From SFWF01 sp045537915 (GTDB lineage: Bacteria; Bacillota; Clostridia; Oscillospirales; Acutalibacteraceae), in contig JAZSQK010000063.1 of the NCBI GenBank assembly GCA_045537915.1, forward strand, positions 61,579 to 125,578: a stretch of 64,000 nucleotides of DNA, in the 5' to 3' direction. The position numbers were made by a program, and so were the translations under genes. Of the stretch, positions 25,583 through 33,627 are shown in pieces (the stretch's first letter is position 1; every line of letters starts with the position of its first letter). The notes beneath the pieces were generated by a model that was not told where the DNA came from, did not search any database, and saw nothing but the letters and a program-made list of their open reading frames with translations.

Positions 25583-26731
25583 TTGAATCTTAAAATAGAT
25601 GCTTCAAAAACCTACGCCATAGCCCTTGAGGGTGGAGGCGCAAGGGGCGCTTATCAGGTTGGAGCCTGGAAGGCTCTTGACGAAGCGGGAATAAAATACA
25701 ACGCCGTCGCAGGAAGCTCTGTCGGCGCACTTAACGGCGCAATGATGGCTATGCTTGACCGAGATATTGCCGAAAAGCTCTGGCTCGATATGCGTTTTTC
25801 AAGGGTAATGAAGGTTGATGACCGCACAATGTCGGACATCTTTAAGGGAAAGCTTTTAAATCTAGACCTTAAGCATATTAGCTCAAGTCTGAAAAAGATA
25901 ATTTCAGAGGGCGGCTTCGACGTTACTCCTCTTCGCAAACTGATAGCAGAAAATATTGATGCTAAAAAAATTCTTAGCGGTCCTGTCACTCTTTTTATAT
26001 CGACCTACTCGGTTACCGACCGCAAGGGGTATGACCTTAAGGCCTCCGAGCTAAGTGGAGAAGAGCTTTGCGATATGCTTCTCGCCTCTGCATATTTCCC
26101 CGCCTTCAAGCACGAAAAACTGGGCGGTAAAATCTACACCGACGGAGGCGCTTTTAATGTTTTCCCCCTCTCTCCCCTGATAGAAAACGGATATGAGAAC
26201 ATTATAGCCATTCGTCTTTTCGGACTCGGTGTGGAAAAGGCGGTAAAGATTCCTAAATCAACTACCGTTCACACTGTTGCTCCCACCCGTGACCTCGGAA
26301 ATATGCTCAACTTTGATACCGAAGCCTGTCAGAAAAACTTTACTCTCGGCTATTTTGATGCTTTGCGGATGCTTTACGGCCTTTATGGTGTCAAATATTA
26401 TATTGACCGTACGCTCAGCGAAGAGGAGGCCTATCGGCTTCTCAAAAAAATTGCAAGGCTCTATTTTAAAGATGAGGAAAACATCTCTTTGCGCCGCCTT
26501 AATGAGCATTTTATTGCCAAGATAGGAAAAGAACTCGGTGTAAAGGGAGATTACTATGATTTGCTCATAGCCCTCTTGGAAGCGGTGGCAGAAAAATATA
26601 AAATTGATGAATTTTCGGTTCGAACCGACCGTGAGCTGCTGAGGGAGATATATGCAATCTCCAAAAAAAGACGGAGCATCATCGGTCCCGCCAAATACCT
26701 ATCGGGAGGCAAATGGTATGAAGAAGAATAA
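25583..26731 (+). CDS. Patatin-like phospholipase
   Basis: The 382-residue acyl hydrolase has the oxyanion motif GGGARG (17-22), the nucleophile elbow GSSVG with Ser46 and the catalytic Asp187 in DGG, forming the Ser-Asp dyad of patatins. The N-terminal 230 residues are the patatin domain; the rest is helical and unassigned. No signal peptide is visible, so a cytoplasmic lipid or lysophospholipid role is likely. The start is TTG with GAGG upstream. Confidence 0.93.
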   Translation: MNLKIDASKTYAIALEGGGARGAYQVGAWKALDEAGIKYNAVAGSSVGALNGAMMAMLDRDIAEKLWLDMRFSRVMKVDDRTMSDIFKGKLLNLDLKHISSSLKKIISEGGFDVTPLRKLIAENIDAKKILSGPVTLFISTYSVTDRKGYDLKASELSGEELCDMLLASAYFPAFKHEKLGGKIYTDGGAFNVFPLSPLIENGYENIIAIRLFGLGVEKAVKIPKSTTVHTVAPTRDLGNMLNFDTEACQKNFTLGYFDALRMLYGLYGVKYYIDRTLSEEEAYRLLKKIARLYFKDEENISLRRLNEHFIAKIGKELGVKGDYYDLLIALLEAVAEKYKIDEFSVRTDRELLREIYAISKKRRSIIGPAKYLSGGKWYEEE

Positions 26732-26906
26732 TGCCGCCAGTTGTGAACTGTGCGTAAACTATGTGTTTGACGAGGAGGACGAGTGCTACTCCTGTCTTGT
26801 TAATATGGACGAGGATGAGTATATCCGTTTTATGTCGAGCTCAAATTTCAGTTGCCCCTACTTTAATTTGGACGATGAATATTCTATAGTCAGAAAACAA
26901 AACTGA
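26718..26906 (+). CDS. Small Cys-rich acidic protein (DUF6472-like)
   Basis: The 62-residue protein (MKKNNAASCELCVNYVFDEEDECYSCLVNMDEDEY...CPYF) has CxxC...CxxC spacing (Cys 9, 12, 23, 26), so it probably binds zinc or iron, with an acidic tail. Similar proteins in Clostridia are named DUF6472. GGGAGG precedes the ATG, and it overlaps the patatin end by 14 bases. It is followed 7 bases later by the decarboxylase gene. Function is unknown. Confidence 0.8.
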   Translation: MKKNNAASCELCVNYVFDEEDECYSCLVNMDEDEYIRFMSSSNFSCPYFNLDDEYSIVRKQN

Positions 26907-26913
26907 GGAATTT

Positions 26914-28281
26914 ATGTATAAGAAGATAAAAGAAATTACCGAGGGCGTATATCCCTTTCATATGCCGGGACATAAACGAAATGCCGATTTTTTAGACACC
27001 TGTCCCGATATTACCGAGATTTGCGGTGCCGATGATCTTAACCACCCAAACGGAATTATTAAGACTGCCGAGGAAAAAGCGGCAGAACTGTTCGGTGTTA
27101 AAAAAACCTATTTTTCAACCTGTGGCTCTACCGCCTGTATCCTTGCCGCAATAACCGCAGTGACAAAAAGCGGCAACACTCTGCTGGTTTCAAGAAACTG
27201 TCATAAATCGGTATATAATTCGGCTTTTATAAACTCACTCAAAACCGAATATATTCTGCCCCAAAGAAACTTTAAACTTGACTGCTTCGGAGCGGTTTCT
27301 GCCAAAGGCGTAGAAGATGCGCTTAAGAAAACTTCTGCTCGTGCGGTGGTTATAACCAGCCCGACCTATGAGGGCTTTGTAAGTGATATTCCCTCTATCG
27401 CAGATGTCGTACATAAAAACGGTGGGTTGCTTATAGTCGATGCGGCGCACGGAGCGCACCTTGGCTTTTCGGACCGTTTTCCGCCGTCGGCTCGGCATGA
27501 GGGCGCAGATATCGTGATAGAGTCTGCCCACAAGACACTACCCTCTCTGACACAGGCGGCTCTGCTTCATATATGCTCTGAAAATGTGGATTCAACCGCC
27601 GTGAAAGCGGCTCTATCCGTCTTTAATACAAGCAGTCCGTCATATCCGATAATTGCATCTATCGACCTTGCTGTAAATGCTCTTGAAAAGGACCGACAAA
27701 GACTGTTTTGCGAGATGTCTGACAGGATAGACCGCTTAAAAGAAGCCTGTAAAAACCTTGAGAAACTATATATTTATTCTGATGATAATCTTGATAAAAC
27801 AAAGATTTTAATTGGTTGCGACAGAGCTGATATAAACGGCTTTGAACTCAAAAAACTTCTTCTTGAAGAATATAATATAGAGTGTGAGATGGCCATGCCA
27901 AACTATCTGCTCTGTATGGCATCTGTCGCCGATACAGAGGAGGGCTTTTTGCGGCTGGAAAAGGCTCTTTTTGATATCGATAAAAAAATAGGCAAAAGCC
28001 ATAGTTTAAAATATGCAGTCCCGGCTCCTGTTCCAAGGCCCGTAACCACTATACGCTCGGCGCTCGAGTCAAAAACACTGACCCTGCCTCTCTTAGACGC
28101 TGTCGGCAAAATATCGGCAGATTATATCTACGCCTATCCTCCGTCAAGTCCGCTAATCGCTCCGGGAGAGCTTATAACCAATGAGGCGGTTAAGTCTGTG
28201 TTACAGCTCATAGAGCAAGGTGCCTCCGTTTACAGACAGGGCGGAGAGCCTGATAAAATAAATATTATTAAAACTGAATAA
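26914..28281 (+). CDS. Orn/Lys/Arg decarboxylase-family PLP enzyme
   Basis: The 455-residue protein begins with the family phrase YPFHMPGHKRN (about 12-22) and has TCGSTACILAAI near 69-80, IVDAAHGAHLGF near 174-185 and the PLP-lysine in ESAHKTLPSLTQAALLH near 205-221. It is shorter than the inducible 700-residue decarboxylases and matches the YaaO/SpeA-like short form of Gram-positives, which may make agmatine or cadaverine. The amino acid used cannot be told. Confidence 0.9.
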   Translation: MYKKIKEITEGVYPFHMPGHKRNADFLDTCPDITEICGADDLNHPNGIIKTAEEKAAELFGVKKTYFSTCGSTACILAAITAVTKSGNTLLVSRNCHKSVYNSAFINSLKTEYILPQRNFKLDCFGAVSAKGVEDALKKTSARAVVITSPTYEGFVSDIPSIADVVHKNGGLLIVDAAHGAHLGFSDRFPPSARHEGADIVIESAHKTLPSLTQAALLHICSENVDSTAVKAALSVFNTSSPSYPIIASIDLAVNALEKDRQRLFCEMSDRIDRLKEACKNLEKLYIYSDDNLDKTKILIGCDRADINGFELKKLLLEEYNIECEMAMPNYLLCMASVADTEEGFLRLEKALFDIDKKIGKSHSLKYAVPAPVPRPVTTIRSALESKTLTLPLLDAVGKISADYIYAYPPSSPLIAPGELITNEAVKSVLQLIEQGASVYRQGGEPDKINIIKTE

Positions 28282-28309
28282 TAGACACTTTTTGGCCGAA
28301 AATAATCAT

Positions 28310-28666
28310 ATGAAAAAACACAGAAACCTTTATATGATTATTCTCGGCCTTCTTGTTGGTTTAGTTAACGGATTTCTTGGAGCGGGAGGCGGTATGATAG
28401 CCGTCCCCGCCTTAAAATCGACAGGCCTTTCTACAAAACAGGCGCACGAAAATGCAGTTGCAGTCATTCTTCCGCTGACCGTTTTGTCGGCCGCTCTCTA
28501 CCTTTTAAACGATAGGGTTGCTCTGGCGGATGCCTGGAGTTATATCCCCGGAGGCCTCATAGGCGCCCTTATAGGCACCTTTTTAATGAAAAAAATTTCA
28601 AATATCTGGCTGACAAGGATATTCGGCGGCTTTATGATATTTTCGGGACTAAGGATGTTATTTTAA
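28310..28666 (+). CDS. TSUP (TauE/SafE) family half-transporter, first half
   Basis: The 118-residue membrane protein has about four hydrophobic segments and the TSUP phrase LVNGFLGAGGGMIAVPAL (about 15-32). The full-length family has two such repeats in about 250 residues; here the repeat is a separate gene, followed at once by the second half. ATG at 28310 is preferred (MKKHRNLYMII); a TTG at 28292 is possible, and neither has a clear RBS. The family exports sulfite, sulfoacetate or related anions. Confidence 0.85.
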   Translation: MKKHRNLYMIILGLLVGLVNGFLGAGGGMIAVPALKSTGLSTKQAHENAVAVILPLTVLSAALYLLNDRVALADAWSYIPGGLIGALIGTFLMKKISNIWLTRIFGGFMIFSGLRMLF

Positions 28667-29028
28667 TGATAGAAGGTCTTATTGCAGGTGCGCTTTCGGG
28701 GATTATCGGATCTATGGGACTTGGAGGCGGCACCGTTTTGCTCATATACCTTGCCGCATTTTTGGGTGTTGAACAACTAAAGGCACAAGGGATAAATCTC
28801 ATTTTCTTTATTCCTATCGGGCTTCTTGCGGTTATCATATACTGTTTCAAAAAGCAGATAAAGTGGAAGGTCGTAGCCTTTTTTGCAATTTCGGGACTAA
28901 TCGGCGCCGCTCTCGGCACCTTTCTTGCAGGGTTTATCGGAGCCGAGTGGACACGAATTGCATTTGGGATACTTCTGATAGTTTTAGGAGTAAAATCGAT
29001 GTTTGCAAAAAAAGAAAAAAGAGAGTAA
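28666..29028 (+). CDS. TSUP (TauE/SafE) family half-transporter, second half
   Basis: The 120-residue partner has the parallel phrase LSGIIGSMGLGGGTVLLIYL (about 9-28) and four hydrophobic segments. Its ATG overlaps the TAA of the first half by one base, which supports 1:1 production and assembly of a heterodimer equal to one ordinary TSUP protein. A strong terminator follows. Confidence 0.85.
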   Translation: MIEGLIAGALSGIIGSMGLGGGTVLLIYLAAFLGVEQLKAQGINLIFFIPIGLLAVIIYCFKKQIKWKVVAFFAISGLIGAALGTFLAGFIGAEWTRIAFGILLIVLGVKSMFAKKEKRE

Positions 29029-29036
29029 TAAAGCGC

Positions 29037-29070
29037 AAGGACCGACAAAGAAAGTCGGTCCTTACTTTTT
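29037..29070 (+). terminator. Terminator after the TSUP pair
   Basis: AAGGACCGAC and GTCGGTCCTT form a 10-bp stem followed by ACTTTTT. Confidence 0.9.
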
Positions 29071-29096
29071 GGAAAACTTTATAAAAAAGATGGAAT

Positions 29097-29252
29097 TCAG
29101 TCTTTATTTTTGCTGCAACAGTTGCATTTTGAGCAGCTGCTTGAATCGGGGCAACCGATACATTTTTTACCGCCTTTCTTCGCCTTTACTATATACCCAA
29201 TGGCTCCGCCTATAATTGCTGCTACTATTGCTATTATAATGTAATTTTCCAT
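29097..29252 (-). CDS. FeoB-associated Cys-rich membrane protein
   Basis: A 51-residue protein: one N-terminal transmembrane helix (YIIIAIVAAIIGGAIGYIV), a basic stretch, then a tail with six Cys (CIGCPDSSSCSKCNCC). Such proteins regularly follow feoB in Firmicutes and are thought to help iron passage, though this is unproven. It starts 3 bases after the feoB stop, so it is the last gene of the unit. Confidence 0.9.
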   Translation of the reverse strand: MENYIIIAIVAAIIGGAIGYIVKAKKGGKKCIGCPDSSSCSKCNCCSKNKD

Positions 29253-29255
29253 ATA

Positions 29256-31286
29256 TTACGCCTTCTGTAAATTATACTCTGATTTGAATTTCTTTTGATT
29301 GTTAAGGATTATAAAAACTATTATTGCTACCATAGCAAGAACTGCAATAAGTCCCGGAATGAAGGCTGTGCCAAAGGTTTTTTCGGTAATAAGGGTTCCT
29401 ATCTGGTATACAAAGAAGGATACCGTATATCCGACTCCAAGCTGTAATCCGATGCCGCCCCAAAGCCACCTTGCGCTCTTCATTTCACTGTTCATAGCAC
29501 CTATAGCCGCAAAGCAGGGCGGTGTGTAGAGGTTAAACATAAGATATGCAAGTGCGGCAACCTTTGTAATTGCCATAACTCCTGCAACCTCGGCTCCTGC
29601 GCCCTCCATTAAAGCCAGTTCTTCGGTATCAATAAGATTTTCAAGACCGACAAAGCATACCGCCAAGGTTCCTACAACATTTTCCTTTGCGATGAAGCCT
29701 GTTACTGCCGCTGCAGCAAGTTGCCATGAAAGCACTCCTACAATCGGAACGAGCAGATATGCAAAGGGACGGGCAATTGATGCAAGTATTGAGGTGTCCG
29801 CCGTCGCCGCTTCGGTAAAGCTCCAGTCAAATGTCTGCATTATCTGTACCGCAGTATTGCAGAGAAGAATTATTGTAGCCGCCTTAACAATATAGGACCA
29901 GCCTCTGCTGCACATTGATTTGAATGCTCCCGAAAGCGAGGGGGCTTTGTACTCGGGAAGCTCGATGATAAAGAAGGATTTTCTTGCCTTGTAGCCTGTA
30001 ATTTTATTTACCAGAAGGGCTCCTAAAAAGATAAGCACTATGCCCGAAAGGTACATAAGGGCGCTAACCCAACCTGCGTTATCAAAAAACGCTCCTGCAA
30101 AAAGGGCTATGACAGGTATTTTTGCTCCGCAAGGAATAAAGGGCGCAAGCATAGCGGTGGCTCTGCGCTCACGCTCATTTTTGATTGTGCGGCTTGCCAT
30201 AACTCCCGGCACGGCGCAACCAACCGTTATAACAAAAGGTATTACCGATTTGCCCGAAAGCCCAACCCTTTTGAATATGGGATCAAGCACTACGGCAACC
30301 CTTGACATATATCCGCAGTCTTCAAGAAGTGCTATCAGGAAATACATTACCATAACAAGCGGTAAAAATCCGAGAACTGCGGCGGCACCGCCTATGATTC
30401 CGTCAACCAGCAGGGCTGTTATAAGGGGATTTGCATTGGCAAAAAAGCCTCTTACCCATTCCTGAAACATTTCTATATAGGTTACAAGTCCGGGTATAAC
30501 TGTGCCGTTTTCAAACTCATATCCCTCTGCAATCCAGGTTCCGAGGGTGGTCTGGGATATGTAAAAAACAAGGAACATAACAACCGCAAAAATCGGTATT
30601 CCGAGCCACTTGTTTGTAAGAATATCGTCAATTTTGTCAGACAGGTTTCTCTGGCTTGTCTGTATTCTTCGCACCTCAACCCTGTCAACAATTCGGTTTA
30701 CAAAATCAAAGCGTTTCTTATCGGCCGCAACCACCGACCTTTTGTCAAAAAGGTTTACACCTGTCTGGCTGTAGGGCGCCGTCTGCTTCTTGCCTTTGAG
30801 GAAAACGGCAGTCTTAATAAGCTCTGCGAGACCGTCGGCCGAAGTAGATACTGTATTAACTACAGGACAACCTAGTTTCTCTGAAAGCGTATGGATATCT
30901 ATTTTTGTATCCTTTTTCTCGTTTATATCGCTCTTGTTAAGGGCGACAACCACAGGAATTCCAAGTTCTAAAAGCTGTGTTGTAAAGAAAAGGCTTCGGC
31001 TCAGATTTGTTGCATCGACGATATTTATAATAACATCGGGATTTTCGTTTTTAACATATCCGCTTGTGATACTCTCCTCCGAAGTAAAGGGTGACATTGA
31101 GTATGCACCGGGAAGGTCAACCGCTATAAGCTCCTCTTTTCCATCGTAAAAGCTTTTCTTTATAGCGCTTTGTTTCTTTTCTACCGTAACTCCCGCCCAG
31201 TTTCCGACCTTTTCGTTCTTACCTGTAAGGGCGTTGTACATTGTGGTCTTACCGCTATTTGGGTTGCCTGTTAAAGCAATTTTCAT
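29256..31286 (-). CDS. feoB: Ferrous iron transport protein B
   Basis: The 676-residue GTPase-linked Fe2+ transporter. The N-terminal G domain has GNPNSGKTT (7-15), the switch region GNWAGVTVEKK, DLPGAYS near 58-64 and NKSD near 121-124. A helical GDI-like region follows and then a membrane part with two Gate repeats (CGYMSRVAVVLDPIFKRVGLSGKSVIPFVITVGCAVPG and later GFIAKENVVGTLAV). Length is a little under 700, which is normal for Firmicutes. An operator-like palindrome lies 25-40 bases upstream of its start. Confidence 0.97.
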   Translation of the reverse strand: MKIALTGNPNSGKTTMYNALTGKNEKVGNWAGVTVEKKQSAIKKSFYDGKEELIAVDLPGAYSMSPFTSEESITSGYVKNENPDVIINIVDATNLSRSLFFTTQLLELGIPVVVALNKSDINEKKDTKIDIHTLSEKLGCPVVNTVSTSADGLAELIKTAVFLKGKKQTAPYSQTGVNLFDKRSVVAADKKRFDFVNRIVDRVEVRRIQTSQRNLSDKIDDILTNKWLGIPIFAVVMFLVFYISQTTLGTWIAEGYEFENGTVIPGLVTYIEMFQEWVRGFFANANPLITALLVDGIIGGAAAVLGFLPLVMVMYFLIALLEDCGYMSRVAVVLDPIFKRVGLSGKSVIPFVITVGCAVPGVMASRTIKNERERRATAMLAPFIPCGAKIPVIALFAGAFFDNAGWVSALMYLSGIVLIFLGALLVNKITGYKARKSFFIIELPEYKAPSLSGAFKSMCSRGWSYIVKAATIILLCNTAVQIMQTFDWSFTEAATADTSILASIARPFAYLLVPIVGVLSWQLAAAAVTGFIAKENVVGTLAVCFVGLENLIDTEELALMEGAGAEVAGVMAITKVAALAYLMFNLYTPPCFAAIGAMNSEMKSARWLWGGIGLQLGVGYTVSFFVYQIGTLITEKTFGTAFIPGLIAVLAMVAIIVFIILNNQKKFKSEYNLQKA

Positions 31287-31310
31287 TTGGTTTTCCCCCT
31301 GCTTTTATCA

Positions 31311-31326
31311 GTTAGCAAAGGCTAAC
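31311..31326. promoter_or_regulatory. DtxR-family operator upstream of feoB
   Basis: The perfect palindrome GTTAGC-AAAG-GCTAAC lies between feoA and feoB. It has the same arms and spacing as the site upstream of feoA (31612-31627) and resembles the TTAG/CTAA cores of DtxR/IdeR iron boxes. Confidence 0.75.
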
Positions 31327-31334
31327 TTGTTCTT

Positions 31335-31367
31335 AAAAATAATTTGCGAAGTCACTCTCCGCAAATT
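31335..31367 (-). terminator. Terminator or attenuator between feoA and feoB
   Basis: AATTTGCG and CGCAAATT pair around a loop, and on the minus strand a run of T follows (31336-31340). It comes directly after the feoA stop, so feoB may be partly uncoupled from feoA. Confidence 0.75.
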
Positions 31368-31580
31368 TTATATAATAATAGCCTCTGCGAGCTGATTATC
31401 TATACTATATCTTCCGTCCTTTATGGAAACGGTCATACCGCCCTTACGATGCGCTACAACGGTTATAGGCTGACCTGTATAACAGCCGAGCGAGAAAAGA
31501 AAAGCATCCAGCTCCTCGTCATCGGTCAATATCATTTTAACAATGTATTCCTCCCCGACTGTCGCCTCTCTAAGATTCAT
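31368..31580 (-). CDS. feoA: Ferrous iron transport protein A
   Basis: The 70-residue SH3-like cytoplasmic protein (MNLREATVGEEYIVKMILTDDEELDAFLFSLGCYTGQPITVVAHRKGGMTVSI) supports FeoB function. The FeoA fold signature (LxxLGxxxGxxIxVxxxxxGGMxVxI) is clear. It is transcribed from a consensus promoter with an iron-box-like operator near its start point. Confidence 0.95.
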   Translation of the reverse strand: MNLREATVGEEYIVKMILTDDEELDAFLFSLGCYTGQPITVVAHRKGGMTVSIKDGRYSIDNQLAEAIII

Positions 31581-31611
31581 ACCCTGCCTCCATAAGCAAA
31601 CACGAATAATG

Positions 31612-31627
31612 GTTAGCCTGTGCTAAC
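31612..31627. promoter_or_regulatory. DtxR-family operator at the feoA promoter
   Basis: The perfect palindrome GTTAGC-CTGT-GCTAAC lies 10-25 bases downstream of the feoA -10 box, over the expected transcription start, where a bound repressor would block initiation. Confidence 0.82.
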
Positions 31628-31636
31628 TGCATTGAC

Positions 31637-31665
31637 ATTATACTGCCTGTGCCAAGATTTGTCAA
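31637..31665 (-). promoter_or_regulatory. Promoter of feoA
   Basis: On the minus strand: TTGACA, a 17-base spacer and TATAAT, a perfect consensus. Confidence 0.88.
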
Positions 31666-31691
31666 TAGTTTTTTTGCTTAAATTTTTGAGA

Positions 31692-31720
31692 TTGAAAGAT
31701 TTGTTGTTTTATGATAAAAT
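31692..31720 (+). promoter_or_regulatory. Promoter of the DtxR-family gene
   Basis: TTGAAA, a 17-base spacer and TAAAAT, 22 bases before the start codon. No operator copy overlaps it. Confidence 0.65.
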
Positions 31721-31742
31721 ATATTCACAGGTGGTGAATTTA

Positions 31743-32120
31743 ATGCAGATACAGGAATCGGGAGAAATGTATTTGGAAACAATATTTGTTCTCTCAAAGA
31801 AGGGCCCTGTCCGTGCAATAGATGTCGGAGAATATATGGGTTTTTCCAAGCCAAGCGTCAGTCGTGCTATGGGACTTCTCAAAAGCGGCGGTTATGTTGT
31901 TTCGGATGCTGACGGCTATCTCTCTTTGACCGAAGCAGGTCTTGAGGTTGCTCAAAAAATCTTTGAACGTCATACACTTATTACCGACTTTCTCATAGCT
32001 TTAGGTGTAGATAAACAAACAGCTAGTGAGGATGCTTGCAGAATAGAACACCACATCAGCGACCAATCCTTTGAAGCTATAAAAAAATTTGCAAAATCAT
32101 TCAACAAAAAAAACGGGTAA
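31743..32120 (+). CDS. DtxR/MntR-family metal-dependent repressor
   Basis: The 125-residue regulator has an N-terminal winged helix (GPVRAIDVGEYMGFSKPSVSRAMGLLKSGGYVVSDADGYLSLT) and a helical dimer/metal domain with candidate ligands in ESGEMYLET, RHTLITDFL and CRIEHHIS. It lacks the C-terminal SH3 domain, so it is of the short MntR/IdeR-like type. ATG at 31743 is preceded by GGTGG. Divergence from feoA and the nearby palindromes make it the likely iron sensor of the Feo genes; Fe versus Mn choice cannot be read from sequence. Confidence 0.92.
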   Translation: MQIQESGEMYLETIFVLSKKGPVRAIDVGEYMGFSKPSVSRAMGLLKSGGYVVSDADGYLSLTEAGLEVAQKIFERHTLITDFLIALGVDKQTASEDACRIEHHISDQSFEAIKKFAKSFNKKNG

Positions 32121-32138
32121 CATATGTTACCCGTTTTT
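32109..32138. terminator. Bidirectional terminator between the DtxR-family gene and malQ
   Basis: A fully symmetric 30-base palindrome (arms with CGGGTAACAT / ATGTTACCCG) flanked by A- and T-runs, so it can serve both converging genes. Confidence 0.92.
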
Positions 32139-33620
32139 CTATTCCCTTATAAGCCGACAGTAAAGCTCGGTATTTTCCCTGAGTATTCCCGCTAACCAAT
32201 CGTTAATACAGCCTTCGGCTATGCGCCAATGCCAGTTATTACCAAGGGTTGAGGGGGTGTTTATGCGCCCCTCGCTGCCCAGTCCCAAAAGGTCGGGCAT
32301 CATTAGTATACAGGTGTCTGCGACACTCATCATAGCCGCCCGCATCATTGCCCAGTTAAAGCCCTCATTTTCGTCTACATGCAAATAGCGTCTTGCCATT
32401 TCGACATCCTCGCTGTTTGCGGTTTTTGTCCAACCCAAAACCGTGTCGTTATCATGTGTTCCTGTATACACAACACAATTGTTATTATAGTTATGCGGAA
32501 GATAGTCGCTCTCCTCTCTGGAATCAAAGGCAAACTGAAGCACCTTCATTCCCGGAAAGCCTGTTTCCGAAAGCATTTCTCTGACATCGGCGGTCAGAAA
32601 ACCTAAGTCCTCTGCAATTATGGGAAGCTCCTCCCCAAACTCTGCCTTTAGCTGTAAAAAGAGCTCGGCACCCGGACCCTTGAGCCATCTTCCGTTCTTT
32701 GCCGTTTCCTCATCTACCGAAATAGCATAATAGGATTCGAAGCCTCTGAAATGGTCTATACGAACGGTATCGTATATCCGAAGCGCATGTCCCAGTCGCT
32801 TCTTCCACCACTTATAACCGTCCGACTTCATTTTCTCCCAATTATAAAGCGGATTTCCCCAAAGCTGACCGTCTTCGGAAAATGCATCGGGTGGGCAACC
32901 CGCCACCAAGGTCGGTTTGAGCTCTGAGTCGACCGAAAACTGCTCGGGCTCTGCCCAGAGGTCTGCGCTGTCAAGGGCAACATATATGGGTATATCACCT
33001 ATTATTTTTATTCCGTTTTTATTGGCATAGCCCTTGAGCTCAAACCACTGCTCATAAAATTTAAACTGAAGAAATTTGCAAAACTCAATACCGTCTGAAA
33101 ACTCCCTTATTGCCTCAGCCATTCTTTCTGTGTCACGCTTTTTAAGGCTCTTGTTCCACTCGAGCAGGGGTTGCTCGGGATTTTTCTGTTTTATTGCGTA
33201 AAAAAGTGCGTAATCGTCAAGCCAATAGGCGCTTTGATTGAGAAAATCATAGTAGTCCTTATCGGGCTTAAATCGCCCAAAGGCAAGTCCCAGAAGAGAA
33301 AGCCTGTTTTTGTAAAGGGCATCGTAATCCACCCTTGAGGGATCGCTTCCGAAGTCGAAGGAGTCGGCCTCCTCTTTTTCCAAAAGCCCCTCCTCGATAA
33401 GACTGTCTATATCTATGAAATATGGGTTCCCCGCATAGGAAGAAAAGGACTGATATGGCGAATCTCCGTAATTAGTGGGATTGAGAGGCAGTATCTGCCA
33501 GTAGCTCTGTCCGCCCTTTTTAAGAAAATCTACAAACTCAAAAGCCTTTTTGCCAAAGGTTCCTATTCCGTAGTTTGAAGAGAGTGAGAAAATCGGCATA
33601 AGAATACCGCTTGACCTCAT
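32139..33620 (-). CDS. malQ: 4-alpha-glucanotransferase (amylomaltase)
   Basis: The 493-residue GH77 enzyme transfers maltosyl units between maltodextrins and releases glucose. The nucleophile Asp lies in RIDHFRGFESYYAI (near 293-306), the acid/base Glu in IIAEDLGFLT (near 337-346) and the third acidic residue in GTHDNDTVLGW (near 390-400). DIPIYVALDSADLWA near 206-220 is also diagnostic. It is the last gene of the ABC-importer unit, 7 bases after the second permease. Confidence 0.96.
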   Translation of the reverse strand: MRSSGILMPIFSLSSNYGIGTFGKKAFEFVDFLKKGGQSYWQILPLNPTNYGDSPYQSFSSYAGNPYFIDIDSLIEEGLLEKEEADSFDFGSDPSRVDYDALYKNRLSLLGLAFGRFKPDKDYYDFLNQSAYWLDDYALFYAIKQKNPEQPLLEWNKSLKKRDTERMAEAIREFSDGIEFCKFLQFKFYEQWFELKGYANKNGIKIIGDIPIYVALDSADLWAEPEQFSVDSELKPTLVAGCPPDAFSEDGQLWGNPLYNWEKMKSDGYKWWKKRLGHALRIYDTVRIDHFRGFESYYAISVDEETAKNGRWLKGPGAELFLQLKAEFGEELPIIAEDLGFLTADVREMLSETGFPGMKVLQFAFDSREESDYLPHNYNNNCVVYTGTHDNDTVLGWTKTANSEDVEMARRYLHVDENEGFNWAMMRAAMMSVADTCILMMPDLLGLGSEGRINTPSTLGNNWHWRIAEGCINDWLAGILRENTELYCRLIRE

Positions 33621-33627
33621 AATATAA

